Source: Chloroflexota bacterium
GTDB lineage: Bacteria > Chloroflexota > Anaerolineae > Anaerolineales > Anaerolineaceae
Length of the DNA: 64,000 nucleotides
Reading direction: 5' to 3'
NCBI GenBank assembly: GCA_029561345.1
Contig: JAKQJC010000060.1
Location: 1-64,000, forward strand
The notes under the pieces: generated by a model
Seen by the model: the letters and a program-made list of their open reading frames with translations, nothing else
Databases searched by the model: none
What the model was told of the DNA's origin: nothing
Made by a program: the position numbers and the translations under genes
Shown here: piece after piece, positions 45,736 through 54,521 of the stretch
Layout of the letters: each line of letters opens with the position of its first letter
How positions within the stretch are numbered: position 1 is the first letter of the stretch

Positions 45736-46560
45736 TTACTTTGCTTTATTGAACAGGCCCAGGTAATCCACTTTTGGGTAGATGGTCAGTTTGCCGCCCA
45801 CAGTGGCATCCACAATGCGCCGCCCGGCCTTTGCGTAGGCTTCACGCGCCAGGATATAAGCGCGCTCCGAGCCTTCCAGGTCAGGCAGCTGCCAGCGGAA
45901 CCCCTTGCCGAAATAACCCGGCGAGAAATGGTTGGGGTCATCGCCCTGCGAGGTGACGGTGGTGTTGGCCGGTCCCTTGGTGGTGAAATTGTGATCCACG
46001 CCAATGAGGATAACCTCGGTGAAGCCCATATAGAAGGCGAGCTGCATGCCCACATAGGTGACCGTGAAGCCTTCAAACAGGCGGCCGGTGGCGTCGCCGC
46101 TGAAATTTTCGGGGCCAGTGTAATCGGTATCCAGAAAATGCAGGGTGGGGCTGGCTTTCAGCCAGCGGCGGGCGCGCCACGAGAAGAAGCAGGGCATTTT
46201 GAGGGCCGAAAAATCGGCCGCGCACTGTTCCAGCACCAGGTCGTTGACCGAAACCAGGTAGGTGGTGCTGAAGCCCAGCTCTTCAAAAGCCATATAGAGA
46301 CGGTTGAGTCCGATGGAATATTCATTCTTAATCAGGCTCATATCGGTCTGGCGCAGGCTGGGGCCGTTGCCGATGAGAAAGCAGCGTTTGCCGGCGTGAA
46401 TATCCTTGTAGGCGCGCAGGCGGGCCACATTTTGCGACCATTCGCCGGAGAAGATGCGCGCGGTTTCGTGGCGGCCGCGGTTGTGCCACCACCAGTAGGC
46501 ATCTGAGCCCAGCTTCCAAAGCGGGCGCGGCACGTAACGTTTGTACTTCTGGCGGTCCAT
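45736..46560 (-). CDS. DUF115/MptE-like protein with GNGPSL motif
   Basis: 274 residues. The nucleotide-binding-like motif RCFLIGNGPSL and the later FTEVILIGVDHNF match the DUF115/MptE-like family (6-hydroxymethylpterin diphosphokinase-like). GNGPSL also occurs at the N-terminus of GT42 sialyltransferases (Cst-type), so in a cluster with NeuB and NeuA genes a glycosyltransferase role is possible. No signal or membrane segment is seen. It sits between the GT-C genes and the SDR. The exact function is not settled by sequence reading. Confidence 0.7.
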   Translation of the reverse strand: MDRQKYKRYVPRPLWKLGSDAYWWWHNRGRHETARIFSGEWSQNVARLRAYKDIHAGKRCFLIGNGPSLRQTDMSLIKNEYSIGLNRLYMAFEELGFSTTYLVSVNDLVLEQCAADFSALKMPCFFSWRARRWLKASPTLHFLDTDYTGPENFSGDATGRLFEGFTVTYVGMQLAFYMGFTEVILIGVDHNFTTKGPANTTVTSQGDDPNHFSPGYFGKGFRWQLPDLEGSERAYILAREAYAKAGRRIVDATVGGKLTIYPKVDYLGLFNKAK

Positions 46561-46565
46561 GCGGT

Positions 46566-47336
46566 TTATTCCGTGCTCAGGCGGGCGGTGGCGCCGCCGT
46601 CAATCAGCATGCCCTGGCCGGTCATGAAGGAGGATTGGGTGTTGTCGGCCAGGAAGTAGATGGCGTGGGCAATTTCTTCAGGGGTGCCAATGCGCCCGTT
46701 GACGGTCTTGCGGGCCAGGTTGTCCAGGCGGGCGGTCACACTCTCGCCCCCCAGGTGGCCGCGGTCCAGACCGGCGCGCAGCATGGGGGTATCCACGGCG
46801 CCGGGCAAAATGGCGTTGACGCGGATGTTATCCGGGGCAAATTCGATGGCCATGGCGCGGGTGAGCGCCAGCAGGCCGCCCTTGCTGGCGGCATAGGCGG
46901 CGATGTTGGCCGAGGTGGCCACGGCATGCACCGACGAGACGTTGACAATGGCGCTGGCCCCGGCTGCCTTCAGCAGGGGAAAGGCCAGCTTGGCGCCCAG
47001 GAACACCGAGCGCAGGTTGGAATTCATCACCATATCCCATTCTTCAATGGTGGTTTCGACCAGCGGGCGGGCCACCTGCACGGCGGCGTTGTTGACCACG
47101 GCGTCGAGCTTTTCCACGCAGGTGTGCGCCTGTTCGTAGATCAGGTGGATATCCGCCGGGTTGGAAATATCTGCGCGGATGAAGTGGCCGCGCGCCGGGA
47201 AACCCTCGCCAAAATCCTTGCGGTCCACACCGATGACATACCAGCCTGCGTCTGAGAACAGTTTGAGGGTGGCGCGGCCAATGCCGCCGCCGACGCCGGT
47301 AATCAACACAGAGCGGTTTTCGGTTTCAGTTTGCAT
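46566..47336 (-). CDS. Short-chain dehydrogenase/reductase
   Basis: 256 residues. AAGGAGA before ATG 47336 decides the start, although the frame is open upstream. TGVGGGIG at 13-20 binds NAD(P), and Ser134/135, Tyr148 and Lys152 (YAASKGG) form the catalytic set. It is a classical SDR. Its place beside a 2-hydroxyacid dehydrogenase and a cytidylyltransferase suggests a step in sugar-acid formation for the nonulosonic acid pathway. Similar SDRs (PtmA type) act in legionaminic acid loci. The substrate is inferred. Confidence 0.9.
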   Translation of the reverse strand: MQTETENRSVLITGVGGGIGRATLKLFSDAGWYVIGVDRKDFGEGFPARGHFIRADISNPADIHLIYEQAHTCVEKLDAVVNNAAVQVARPLVETTIEEWDMVMNSNLRSVFLGAKLAFPLLKAAGASAIVNVSSVHAVATSANIAAYAASKGGLLALTRAMAIEFAPDNIRVNAILPGAVDTPMLRAGLDRGHLGGESVTARLDNLARKTVNGRIGTPEEIAHAIYFLADNTQSSFMTGQGMLIDGGATARLSTE

Positions 47337-47364
47337 GAGATTCTCCTTTGGGTTGCAGCGGTCT

Positions 47365-48309
47365 CTAGGCAGGAATGCAGAGGCCTTCAAGCAGGTTTTT
47401 GATGGTGTTGAGATGTACGCGTTCCCAGGCGGCCGGGCTGGAATTGGAGTTGTGCGCCGCCAGCATCACCTGGTCCATCTTCAGCAGCGGGCTGTCGAGG
47501 GGCAAAGGCTCCACCTCGAATACATCCAGGGCTGCTCCGGCCAGCCGTCCTTCCTGCAGGGCGGCGATGAGGGCCGGTTCGTCCACAATTGGGCCGCGGG
47601 CGGTGTTAATCAGCACCGCGCCGGGCTTCACCAGCGCCAGGGTTTGCGGGTTGATCAGGTGGCGGCTGGTGGGGTTCAGGTCGCAGTTGACGCTGATAAA
47701 ATCAGCACGCGACAGCAGTTCGGGCAGCGAAACCATCTCGATGCCGTTTTCGAGGATAAAATCGGGGGCAATGGGGGCAATATCGTTGCCAAGCAGTTTC
47801 AGGCCAAAAGCGCGGGCGCGGCGCAGCACGGCCTTGCCCACGTTGCCCACCCCAATCACGCCGAGGGTGCATTCAGAAAGCGAGCGGCCGGGCAGCTTCT
47901 GCCACACGCCGTCTTTCATTGCGCGGTCCATCCACGGCAGGCGGCGGGCAAAACTGAGAATGTAGCCCAGCACACTGTCTGAAACGGGCAGGGTGAAGGC
48001 GTTGGGGGTATTGCGCACCTGAATACCCAGGGCAGCCGCGGCTTCGCGGTCAATGGAATCGATGCCGGTGCCCCATTTGGAGATGACCTTCAGGCGCGGG
48101 GCGCAGGCCTGCAGCACGCGCGGGGTGTAGCGGTCATCGCCGCAAATGGTGGCGTCAAACTGGCCGGCATAGGCCAGAATTTCTTCTTCGCCGAGGCGTT
48201 CGTGCACTTCGGGCACAATCACGTTAAGCCCGTAGCCTTCAAGCTGCGGCTTAAAGCGATCCACAAAGGGAAGCATATAGGGGGCAGAAAGCAAAACAGT
48301 GAGGCTCAT
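47365..48309 (-). CDS. D-2-hydroxyacid dehydrogenase
   Basis: 314 residues. The NAD motif GVGNVGKA (153-160) lies in the cofactor domain, and the catalytic Arg238 (NTARG), Glu267 (DVFEVEP) and His286 (LAAHN) are all present. It belongs to the SerA/phosphoglycerate dehydrogenase family. It overlaps the cytidylyltransferase upstream by 4 bases. A D-2-hydroxyacid dehydrogenase in a nonulosonate-type locus is unusual and might make a precursor. The substrate is not known. Confidence 0.9.
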   Translation of the reverse strand: MSLTVLLSAPYMLPFVDRFKPQLEGYGLNVIVPEVHERLGEEEILAYAGQFDATICGDDRYTPRVLQACAPRLKVISKWGTGIDSIDREAAAALGIQVRNTPNAFTLPVSDSVLGYILSFARRLPWMDRAMKDGVWQKLPGRSLSECTLGVIGVGNVGKAVLRRARAFGLKLLGNDIAPIAPDFILENGIEMVSLPELLSRADFISVNCDLNPTSRHLINPQTLALVKPGAVLINTARGPIVDEPALIAALQEGRLAGAALDVFEVEPLPLDSPLLKMDQVMLAAHNSNSSPAAWERVHLNTIKNLLEGLCIPA

Positions 48310-48977
48310 TTTTCACTCCGGCTGAGCAAAAAGTCGCTGATGGCAAAATCCAGCTCATCGTCAATATCCCAGGCTTCGTCGGCGTCCATTTCGAACATAT
48401 AGGGGCGCTCGCCGAGGCGGTTGCGCCGCGAAACCAGGGTCTGGCGGGTGAAGATATAGAGACACGAATTTTCTTCGTAAATGGGGGGCAGGTCTTGCGT
48501 GCGCAGCAAAATGGCCGGGTTGTGGTTCACCGGACGCACCAGGCCGTCCCACAGGCGGGTTTGCAGGCGCGTCACCGAAAAGAGCGAGTCGAAGGTGGGG
48601 TAATCTTTCAACAGGGTCTGAATGGCGCGCGAAACGGTCTGCGGTTTGAGCAGGGGATTGGTGCTGTGCGTCTGCAGATAGAGATCCGCCTGCACCAGTC
48701 CTGTGTCGTAGAGCAAAATCTCGTTCATCGGCAGAGTGTCGGCGCGCAGCTCTTCCGGACGGTCAATGATGATTACCTCGGGGAAGTGCTGGCGCAGTCC
48801 GTCCATCACTTCAGGGCTGTCGGTATCCACCACAATTTTGGCGATCTCCGGGCAGGCCTGCAGGGTGTGGATAATGTGGTGAAAGAGGGGTTTGCCTGCC
48901 AGCGGGCGGTAGTTTTTGCCTGGCACGCGCACCGAATGGTGGCGCATGGGCACCAGGGCGGCAATTTCAGGTTTCAT
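48306..48977 (-). CDS. Acylneuraminate cytidylyltransferase-like protein
   Basis: 223 residues. The start at 48977 has AAGGAG ahead of it. The N-terminus ALVPMRHHSVRVPGKN is a changed form of the NeuA/KdsB motif (I-P-A-R-x-G-S-K-x-x-x-x-K-N). Residues with LYLQTHSTNPLLKP are the substrate region. The family transfers CMP to 3-deoxy-2-keto sugar acids. This is one of three cytidylyltransferases in the cluster. Because the motif deviates, the sugar may differ from N-acetylneuraminate. Confidence 0.85.
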   Translation of the reverse strand: MKPEIAALVPMRHHSVRVPGKNYRPLAGKPLFHHIIHTLQACPEIAKIVVDTDSPEVMDGLRQHFPEVIIIDRPEELRADTLPMNEILLYDTGLVQADLYLQTHSTNPLLKPQTVSRAIQTLLKDYPTFDSLFSVTRLQTRLWDGLVRPVNHNPAILLRTQDLPPIYEENSCLYIFTRQTLVSRRNRLGERPYMFEMDADEAWDIDDELDFAISDFLLSRSEK

Positions 48978-48981
48978 GGAA

Positions 48982-50613
48982 TCACTCCTTGGCGCAGGGT
49001 TCCTCATCCAGCAGGAAAGTTCCGCCGCGCAAAATGCCGTCGGCAATCACCGACATGGTTTTGGAAGCGCCCGGCAGCAGCTCTTTGATGCCGAAGGGCT
49101 TCAGGCGCACAAAGCCGCGCCAGATGCCGTCTTCTTCCAGCCAGGCGTCGAAAGGCAGCGAGGTGCGGTAGAGCTGGTAATAGAGAAAACGGCGGGCGTT
49201 GCGCGCAAATTCGGGGCGCGGGCTGACCTTTTCGGCGGCCAGAAAATCTTGCGCCGTCTGGCGGAAGTCATCCACCGTGGCGGGGAAGAACACCGTGGGG
49301 TACTGGGTGAAGCGCGCCTTGCCAGCGCACAGCACCGCCGCGCCCATGATGGCAGCTTCGAGGCCGATGGTGGAGTTGTAGATCATCACAAACTTGGCGC
49401 GCTGAATCATCTCATACGAGCTGAACGGCTGATTCGACTCGACAAAAACCACGTTGTCGCGGCGGCTCACCTGGCGCTCAGCGGCCCAGGCGCCCACGCT
49501 TTCGCGGCTTTCCTTGCCGGGGCGGCTTTCATCGGGGTGCGCGCGGATGACAAACAGGGTATCGGGGCGGCTTTCGGCCAGCGCCAGCACCTCGTCCAGC
49601 CAGGCAAACATGTGCGGAAAGACCACGTTGGAATGCGGCTGGCTGGTGTCGAATATGACATTGGTGAACACCGGCACAACCTGGCGGAAGGCGGCGGCTT
49701 TGGCCTCAAATTCAGGGCTCAGGCCGGTCATTTCAGGCCAGAAGCGGATGCCCGCCATGCTGAAATCGCCTTTGAAGCGCCTGGCCAGGTAGGCGTCGAG
49801 CTGCTGATTTTGCGCTGCCGAAAGCTCAAAATCGGCGGGAATGTCAATTGGGTAGGCGGTGGCTTCGCCGGGGGTGAAATAGGCGCTGAAAGGCTGCAGG
49901 CCCACCTCGTGCGAGAACACAGGCAGTCCGCGCTGGCGGGCCGCCCGGCGGGTGGCAGCTTCAGGGTAGAACATGCCGTTGAACACCACCACTGCCTGCG
50001 GCTTCACCTCATCCAGCAGGCGGTTGAAGGCGCAGGTCACCTGCCAGGCGCCCAGCATGAAACGCCGCGCCACCCCGCGCACCTCGTCCGTATCGGGCAG
50101 GTGGTGGCGGCGCAGGGTCCAGCGCAGGGCCGGCAGGGCCAGCTCGCCCAGCGGCACCTCCTGCCAGGTGAAGGCCAGCAGTGCCTCCAGCGGCAGGTCT
50201 CGCAGGGCGGCTTCCAGGGCAGCGTCGCGGCCTTTTTCCAGCCAGCGCACATCGGCGTGGGCATACACCGCCTGCGACTGCGCCAGGCAGGCGCGGCAGG
50301 GCGGAGCCGCCGCCAGATCTTCGCGGTTGAGACCCAGAACGCACTGCTCCAGCCCGGCGCGGCAGGCAAAATGCACCACCGGCACGCCGCTCAGGCGCAG
50401 CGACCAGGCCGTGAGCAGGTTGTAGGCTGCGTTGAGGCTCAGGCCGCTCAGACGGGTGGAAGCGTTGAAGAACACCACAGGGCGTACATCCGGCGCGGGC
50501 TGGCTGGCAGACTTCACCTGAGCCGCCAGGGCTTCGATGCGCCGGTCATTCTGCCAGCGCACCCAGCGCCAGCGCAGATGTCCCCGGGTAAACGACTTGA
50601 TCTTTTCGAGCAT
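48982..50613 (-). CDS. Capsule-type GT-B glycosyltransferase-like protein
   Basis: 543 residues without membrane segments. The chain resembles capsule polysaccharide (KpsC/LipB-like) or related GT-B proteins. An N-terminal half (PVVFFNASTRLSGLSLNAAY) with a CxxC pair (PPCRACL) is followed by a C-terminal domain with VFPHMFAWLDE and VIRAHPDE. RAHPDE is similar to the RxHP motif that recurs in two other genes here (54522, 62730). It is probably the transferase that uses one of the CMP-sugars. It lies directly upstream of the cytidylyltransferase gene (4-base gap). Confidence 0.7.
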   Translation of the reverse strand: MLEKIKSFTRGHLRWRWVRWQNDRRIEALAAQVKSASQPAPDVRPVVFFNASTRLSGLSLNAAYNLLTAWSLRLSGVPVVHFACRAGLEQCVLGLNREDLAAAPPCRACLAQSQAVYAHADVRWLEKGRDAALEAALRDLPLEALLAFTWQEVPLGELALPALRWTLRRHHLPDTDEVRGVARRFMLGAWQVTCAFNRLLDEVKPQAVVVFNGMFYPEAATRRAARQRGLPVFSHEVGLQPFSAYFTPGEATAYPIDIPADFELSAAQNQQLDAYLARRFKGDFSMAGIRFWPEMTGLSPEFEAKAAAFRQVVPVFTNVIFDTSQPHSNVVFPHMFAWLDEVLALAESRPDTLFVIRAHPDESRPGKESRESVGAWAAERQVSRRDNVVFVESNQPFSSYEMIQRAKFVMIYNSTIGLEAAIMGAAVLCAGKARFTQYPTVFFPATVDDFRQTAQDFLAAEKVSPRPEFARNARRFLYYQLYRTSLPFDAWLEEDGIWRGFVRLKPFGIKELLPGASKTMSVIADGILRGGTFLLDEEPCAKE

Positions 50614-50618
50614 GCGGC

Positions 50619-51491
50619 TTATTGCACCCGGCGCAGTTTGCGCATGGAGGGCTTTTCGCTTTCGTAAACGACTTTTTGCCCGTCGCCCAGCGCCTGTTCG
50701 GTGACGCGGATGTATTTGACCAGCTTTTCAAAGCCGCCCGGTTCCACCGAGGCCGCCTGGTCAGAGCCCCACATGGCGCGGTCGAGGGTGATGTGCCGTT
50801 CGATCAGGCTGGCGCCCATGGAAACCGCCACCACCGAAGGGATCAGGCCGACTTCGTGGCCGGAATAACCGATGGGGCAGGGAAAAACCTGGCGCAGGGT
50901 CTGAATCATGCGCAGGTTCAGTTCGTTGGGGTCGCAGGGATAGGTGCTGGTGGTGTGGGTGATCATCATGTTATCGAGCCCCAGCACGCCAACGGCAGCA
51001 TGAATCTGTTCCATGCTCGACATGCCCGTGGAAAGGATCAGCGGGCGGCCGGTGGCGCGCAGGCAGCGCAGCAGGCTGTGATCGGTCAGCGAAGCCGAGG
51101 GGATCTTATAGGCCACCGGCTTGAACTGCTCCATGAATTCCACCGAGGGTTCATCCCACACCGAGGCAAACCAGGTGATGCCCAGTTCCTTGCTGTAGCG
51201 GTCAATTTCGCGGTATTCCTCGAGGCCAAATTCCACCTTGTAACGGTAATCGAGGTAGGAAATGTAACCCCAGGGGGTATCGCGCATCTGGCCGCGCTGG
51301 TCGGGCGGCACGCACAGTTCGGGGGTGCGTTTCTGGAATTTGACCGCATCCAGACCGCTGTGATAGGCGGCCGCCATCATCTTTTTGGCCAGGTCCAGGC
51401 TGCCGTTGTGATTGATGCCAATTTCAGCCACGGTGTAAACCGGATGTCCATCGCCAACCATGCGGTCGCCAATTTTAATTTCTCTTGCCAT
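50619..51491 (-). CDS. NeuB-type nonulosonate synthase without SAF domain
   Basis: 290 residues. AAGGAG precedes the ATG. The NeuB TIM barrel is complete (GINHNGSLDLAKKMM, DAVKFQKR, SASLTDHSLL, STGMSSMEQI, GYSGHEVGL, ERHITLDRAMWGSDQAASVE). The usual C-terminal SAF/antifreeze-like lid of NeuB is missing; the protein ends soon after VVYESEKPSMRK. It condenses PEP with an aldose to a nonulosonic or related acid. The lack of SAF, which caps the partner active site in the dimer, makes it unusual. Confidence 0.9.
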   Translation of the reverse strand: MAREIKIGDRMVGDGHPVYTVAEIGINHNGSLDLAKKMMAAAYHSGLDAVKFQKRTPELCVPPDQRGQMRDTPWGYISYLDYRYKVEFGLEEYREIDRYSKELGITWFASVWDEPSVEFMEQFKPVAYKIPSASLTDHSLLRCLRATGRPLILSTGMSSMEQIHAAVGVLGLDNMMITHTTSTYPCDPNELNLRMIQTLRQVFPCPIGYSGHEVGLIPSVVAVSMGASLIERHITLDRAMWGSDQAASVEPGGFEKLVKYIRVTEQALGDGQKVVYESEKPSMRKLRRVQ

Positions 51492-51501
51492 GTTAAACTC
51501 C

Positions 51502-52734
51502 TTATTTAATCCGTTCCATAATCAGGTCGCACAGTTCGCGCACAGCGCCGTGCCCGCCGTTAAGGCTGAGCACATGGTCGGCAGCAGCGCGCACCTGGGG
51601 GTGGCCGTCGGCCACCGAGACGGCAAAACCCACCAGCGGGAAGCAGGGCAGGTCGTTGGTGTCGTTACCGATATAAATGACATCCTGCGCGGCAATGTGG
51701 TGCTCTTCCAGATACGCTTTGAGCGCCGCGGGTTTGTCATCTACTTTTTGCAGGCAGGGCACGTTGATTTTTTTACAGCGCGCGGCCACCACCGGGTTGG
51801 TTTCCTTTGAAATGACGACGGCCGGTACGCCGGCGGCGCGCAGCAGGTTGAGGCCCATGCTGTCTGAGCGGTTGGCAGCCACCATTTCGCGGCCGTTTTC
51901 ATCCACCCAAACGCGGTTATCCGTCAGCACGCCGTCAAAATCCATCACCAGCAGGGCGGGTCTCTGCGGCCAGGGGCGCGAGCCCGAAACCGGGCGCACC
52001 ATTTTGAGGCCGCCTTCGCGCACCAGCCATTCGGCGCGCTGCCAGTCCCACACGTTGTCAATATCCACGGTGAAGCGCGGCTCCACCTTCACGGAGAGGA
52101 TGACCTCGCCGCTCATGGAGGCTTTTTCGAGGATGGCGGCGGGGCGGATGGCGTCAATATGCCCGGTCTGCCAGTACACGGGGGGCAAAATCTGGCGCGG
52201 AGCATTGTAAGGCTCGGCCACACCGTCCACCTGCAGCAGGGGGATCATCTGCCCGGTGGTTTCATTCACCCGCCACATCTTATGCGGGTTTTGCCCGGCC
52301 GGAACCACGCCGCGCACCGAATCGGCCTCAGGGTGGTCGAGCAGCAGGCGCACCGCTTCATCCACCAGGCCCACCGGGCGCACCGGCGAGGTGGGGCGCA
52401 GCTGCACCACCACATCGGGGTGGTAATCTTCGTGTTCCGCCAGCCAGTTCAGGGCATGTTCAAACACCGGCAGGTCGGTGGTCTGGTCTTGGGCCAATTC
52501 CGCCGGGCGCAGAAAGGGCGTTTCAGCGCCCCACTGGCGGGCCACCGCTGCAATTTCCTCGTCATCGGTCGAAACGAGGGTGCGGGTGACGGTTTCGGCC
52601 TGCAGACCGGCGGCAATGCTGTAAGCAATCAGCGGCGCGCCCGAAAAGACGCGGATATTCTTGCGCGGAATGCCTTTTGAGCCGCCGCGCGCCGGGATGA
52701 TGGCCAGCACTTCGGGTCGCTTGCCGCTTACCAT
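51502..52734 (-). CDS. NeuA cytidylyltransferase fused to KdsC-like phosphatase
   Basis: 410 residues, two domains. Residues 1-245 are a CMP-sugar synthetase (IIPARGGSKGIPRKNI at 12-27, LRPTSPVRP). Residues 258-410 are a HAD phosphatase of the KdsC type, with nucleophile Asp265 in MDFDGVLTD and IYIGNDTNDLPCF. A similar fusion is known in vertebrate CMAS and in some bacteria. One chain would remove the phosphate of a 9-phosphate sugar acid and then activate it with CTP. GGAGG precedes the ATG. Confidence 0.92.
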   Translation of the reverse strand: MVSGKRPEVLAIIPARGGSKGIPRKNIRVFSGAPLIAYSIAAGLQAETVTRTLVSTDDEEIAAVARQWGAETPFLRPAELAQDQTTDLPVFEHALNWLAEHEDYHPDVVVQLRPTSPVRPVGLVDEAVRLLLDHPEADSVRGVVPAGQNPHKMWRVNETTGQMIPLLQVDGVAEPYNAPRQILPPVYWQTGHIDAIRPAAILEKASMSGEVILSVKVEPRFTVDIDNVWDWQRAEWLVREGGLKMVRPVSGSRPWPQRPALLVMDFDGVLTDNRVWVDENGREMVAANRSDSMGLNLLRAAGVPAVVISKETNPVVAARCKKINVPCLQKVDDKPAALKAYLEEHHIAAQDVIYIGNDTNDLPCFPLVGFAVSVADGHPQVRAAADHVLSLNGGHGAVRELCDLIMERIK

Positions 52735-53552
52735 GCCGTCCAGCCTCCATCCACCACCACATTCGAGCCGGTCATGTAGGAGCTGGCGTCAGAGGCCAGG
52801 AACAGCAGGGCGCCGTTCATTTCATCGCGGTGAGCCATGCGGCCGATGACGGTGCGGGCGGAATAATTGGCGGTGAAGGTTTCGTCGTGGTTGTTGTACA
52901 CGCCGCCGGGGGTGAGGGCGTTGACGCGGATGGGTTTGCCGGCATAATAGGTGGCCAGGTAGCGGGTGAAGCCCATCACGCCCGATTTGGTGACCGAATA
53001 GTAGACTGGCTTGAAGGATTTGGGCTGACCGGGGCGTTCATAAATGCGCTGGTCGGGACCCACCAGGCCGTAGGTGGAGCAGATGTTGATGATGGAGCCG
53101 CTGTTTTGCGCCAGCATCGGTTTAACCGCCGCCTGGCAGCAGAGGAACATGCCGGTCAGGTTCACGTGCAAAGCCTGGCTCCATGATTCCAGCGGGTAGG
53201 TTTCAAAGGCGTTGGCGCCCTGTTTGTCCTGGTTCTGCGGATCAAACTTGGGGTCCATGGCGGCGCTGTTCACCAGCACATCCAGCCGGCCAAAGGCTTT
53301 GAGGGTCGCTTCCACCATTGCCGCGGTGGAGGCCGGGTCGGTGACATTGACGCCAGCCGCAACGGCCTTGAAACCCTTCTGGCGCAGGCCTTCAGCGGTC
53401 TTTTCGGCGGCTTCGGCATTCAAATCGGCCACCACCACGCCCGCCCCGGCTTCGGCCAGGGTGCGGCAGAATTCGGTGCCCAGCAGGCCGGCTCCGCCGG
53501 TGACAACAGCGGCGCGGCCGCTCAGATCAAATTTTTCTTGAATGGTGCTCAT
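52728..53552 (-). CDS. Short-chain dehydrogenase/reductase
   Basis: 274 residues. The glycine motif TGGAGLLG, NSAAMD and catalytic Tyr-x3-Lys (YYSVTKSG) mark a classical SDR. It overlaps the NeuA-KdsC gene by 7 bases and the Gfo/Idh gene by 4. Together with that oxidoreductase it forms a coupled pair for sugar modification before or after the NeuB step. AAAGGA precedes the ATG. Confidence 0.9.
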   Translation of the reverse strand: MSTIQEKFDLSGRAAVVTGGAGLLGTEFCRTLAEAGAGVVVADLNAEAAEKTAEGLRQKGFKAVAAGVNVTDPASTAAMVEATLKAFGRLDVLVNSAAMDPKFDPQNQDKQGANAFETYPLESWSQALHVNLTGMFLCCQAAVKPMLAQNSGSIINICSTYGLVGPDQRIYERPGQPKSFKPVYYSVTKSGVMGFTRYLATYYAGKPIRVNALTPGGVYNNHDETFTANYSARTVIGRMAHRDEMNGALLFLASDASSYMTGSNVVVDGGWTAW

Positions 53553-54520
53553 CGTTTTATTCCTTTATCCAGAACTTGCAGGGCCAGTTCAAGGGCGCGG
53601 CGGCCGTCCTGCAGGGTGCAAATGGGCTGCGCTTCGCCGCGCACCACGGCGCGGAAATGTGCCATCTGGTCCAAAAACATCACATTGCGTTCAAAACCCT
53701 CCGGCGCGGCCACGGTCTGCCACTGCCCGGTTTTGAGGTTGATCCATTTCACGCTGGCGTCGGCGTTTTCCCAGCGCAGCATGCCTTCGCTGCCGGTGAT
53801 CTCCAGCCAGTGCGAGGCGGGGCGCTGATTGTAATCGAGGTGCAGACTGCCCAGGGCGCCGCTTTCAAAGCTGAAGAGCATTTCGGCGGTGTCTTCCACC
53901 TGCACATCCAGCCCGCCCAGCTGCGCGGTGACCGCTGCCAGCAGTTCGGCTTCGCCCAGCAGCCAGCGCAGGTAATCGAGCGGGTGGCTGAGGGTCAGCA
54001 CCACCCCGCCGCCCAGGTCAGCGCGCGCGCTGTACGATTGGCGGTAATCTTCCCAGGGGTGCCAGCCGGGCAGGTATTCGCCCCAGTGGGCGCGCACACT
54101 AAGCGGCCGGCCGATGCGCTGTTCATCCAGCATCTGGCGCACGGTCCGCAGGCCGGGGTTGAAGCGGAACTGGAAGCCCACCAGGGCCGGTTTTCCACTG
54201 TTTTGCAGGGCCGCTTCAAGCTGGTCCATGCGCTCAAGGTTGTGCGAAATGGGCTTTTCAAGGAACAGGGCGCAGCCGGCCTCGGCAGCCGGCAGAGCCA
54301 CATCCATGTGCAGCGAGGTGGGGTTGGAAATGATCACCGCATCTGGCTTATGAGCCAGCGCGGCGCTCAAATCGGTCTCCACCGGAAAGCGGCTCAGCTC
54401 GTCATCAGGCAGGGTGCTGCGGTGGGTGCGGTAAAGGAGAATATCCTCTTCGCCCAGCGCCAGCAGGTTGCGCAGGTGGCGGCGGCCAATTGAACCCAGA
54501 CCGGCAATCAAAAATCGCAT
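53549..54520 (-). CDS. Gfo/Idh/MocA-family oxidoreductase
   Basis: 323 residues. CAGGAG fixes the start at 54520, and the longer open frame upstream is rejected. AGLGSIGRRHLRN is the NAD motif, and LEKPISHN carries the family Lys. The C-terminal domain is the usual alpha/beta sheet. Members oxidise or dehydrate sugars or nucleotide sugars. The pairing with an SDR next to NeuB and NeuA genes recalls PtmF-PtmA of legionaminic acid loci. Confidence 0.9.
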   Translation of the reverse strand: MRFLIAGLGSIGRRHLRNLLALGEEDILLYRTHRSTLPDDELSRFPVETDLSAALAHKPDAVIISNPTSLHMDVALPAAEAGCALFLEKPISHNLERMDQLEAALQNSGKPALVGFQFRFNPGLRTVRQMLDEQRIGRPLSVRAHWGEYLPGWHPWEDYRQSYSARADLGGGVVLTLSHPLDYLRWLLGEAELLAAVTAQLGGLDVQVEDTAEMLFSFESGALGSLHLDYNQRPASHWLEITGSEGMLRWENADASVKWINLKTGQWQTVAAPEGFERNVMFLDQMAHFRAVVRGEAQPICTLQDGRRALELALQVLDKGIKR

Positions 54521-54521
54521 A

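Noticed and set aside
44767..46506. Plus-strand open frame of several hundred codons across the GT-C and DUF115 genes
   Set aside because: It crosses two well-supported minus-strand genes and their boundary, has Gln/Ala/Gly-rich low-complexity composition and no domain.
48916..50667. Plus-strand open frame opposite the capsule-type transferase
   Set aside because: It is antisense to a gene with clear motifs and good neighbours, has biased composition and no ribosome site.
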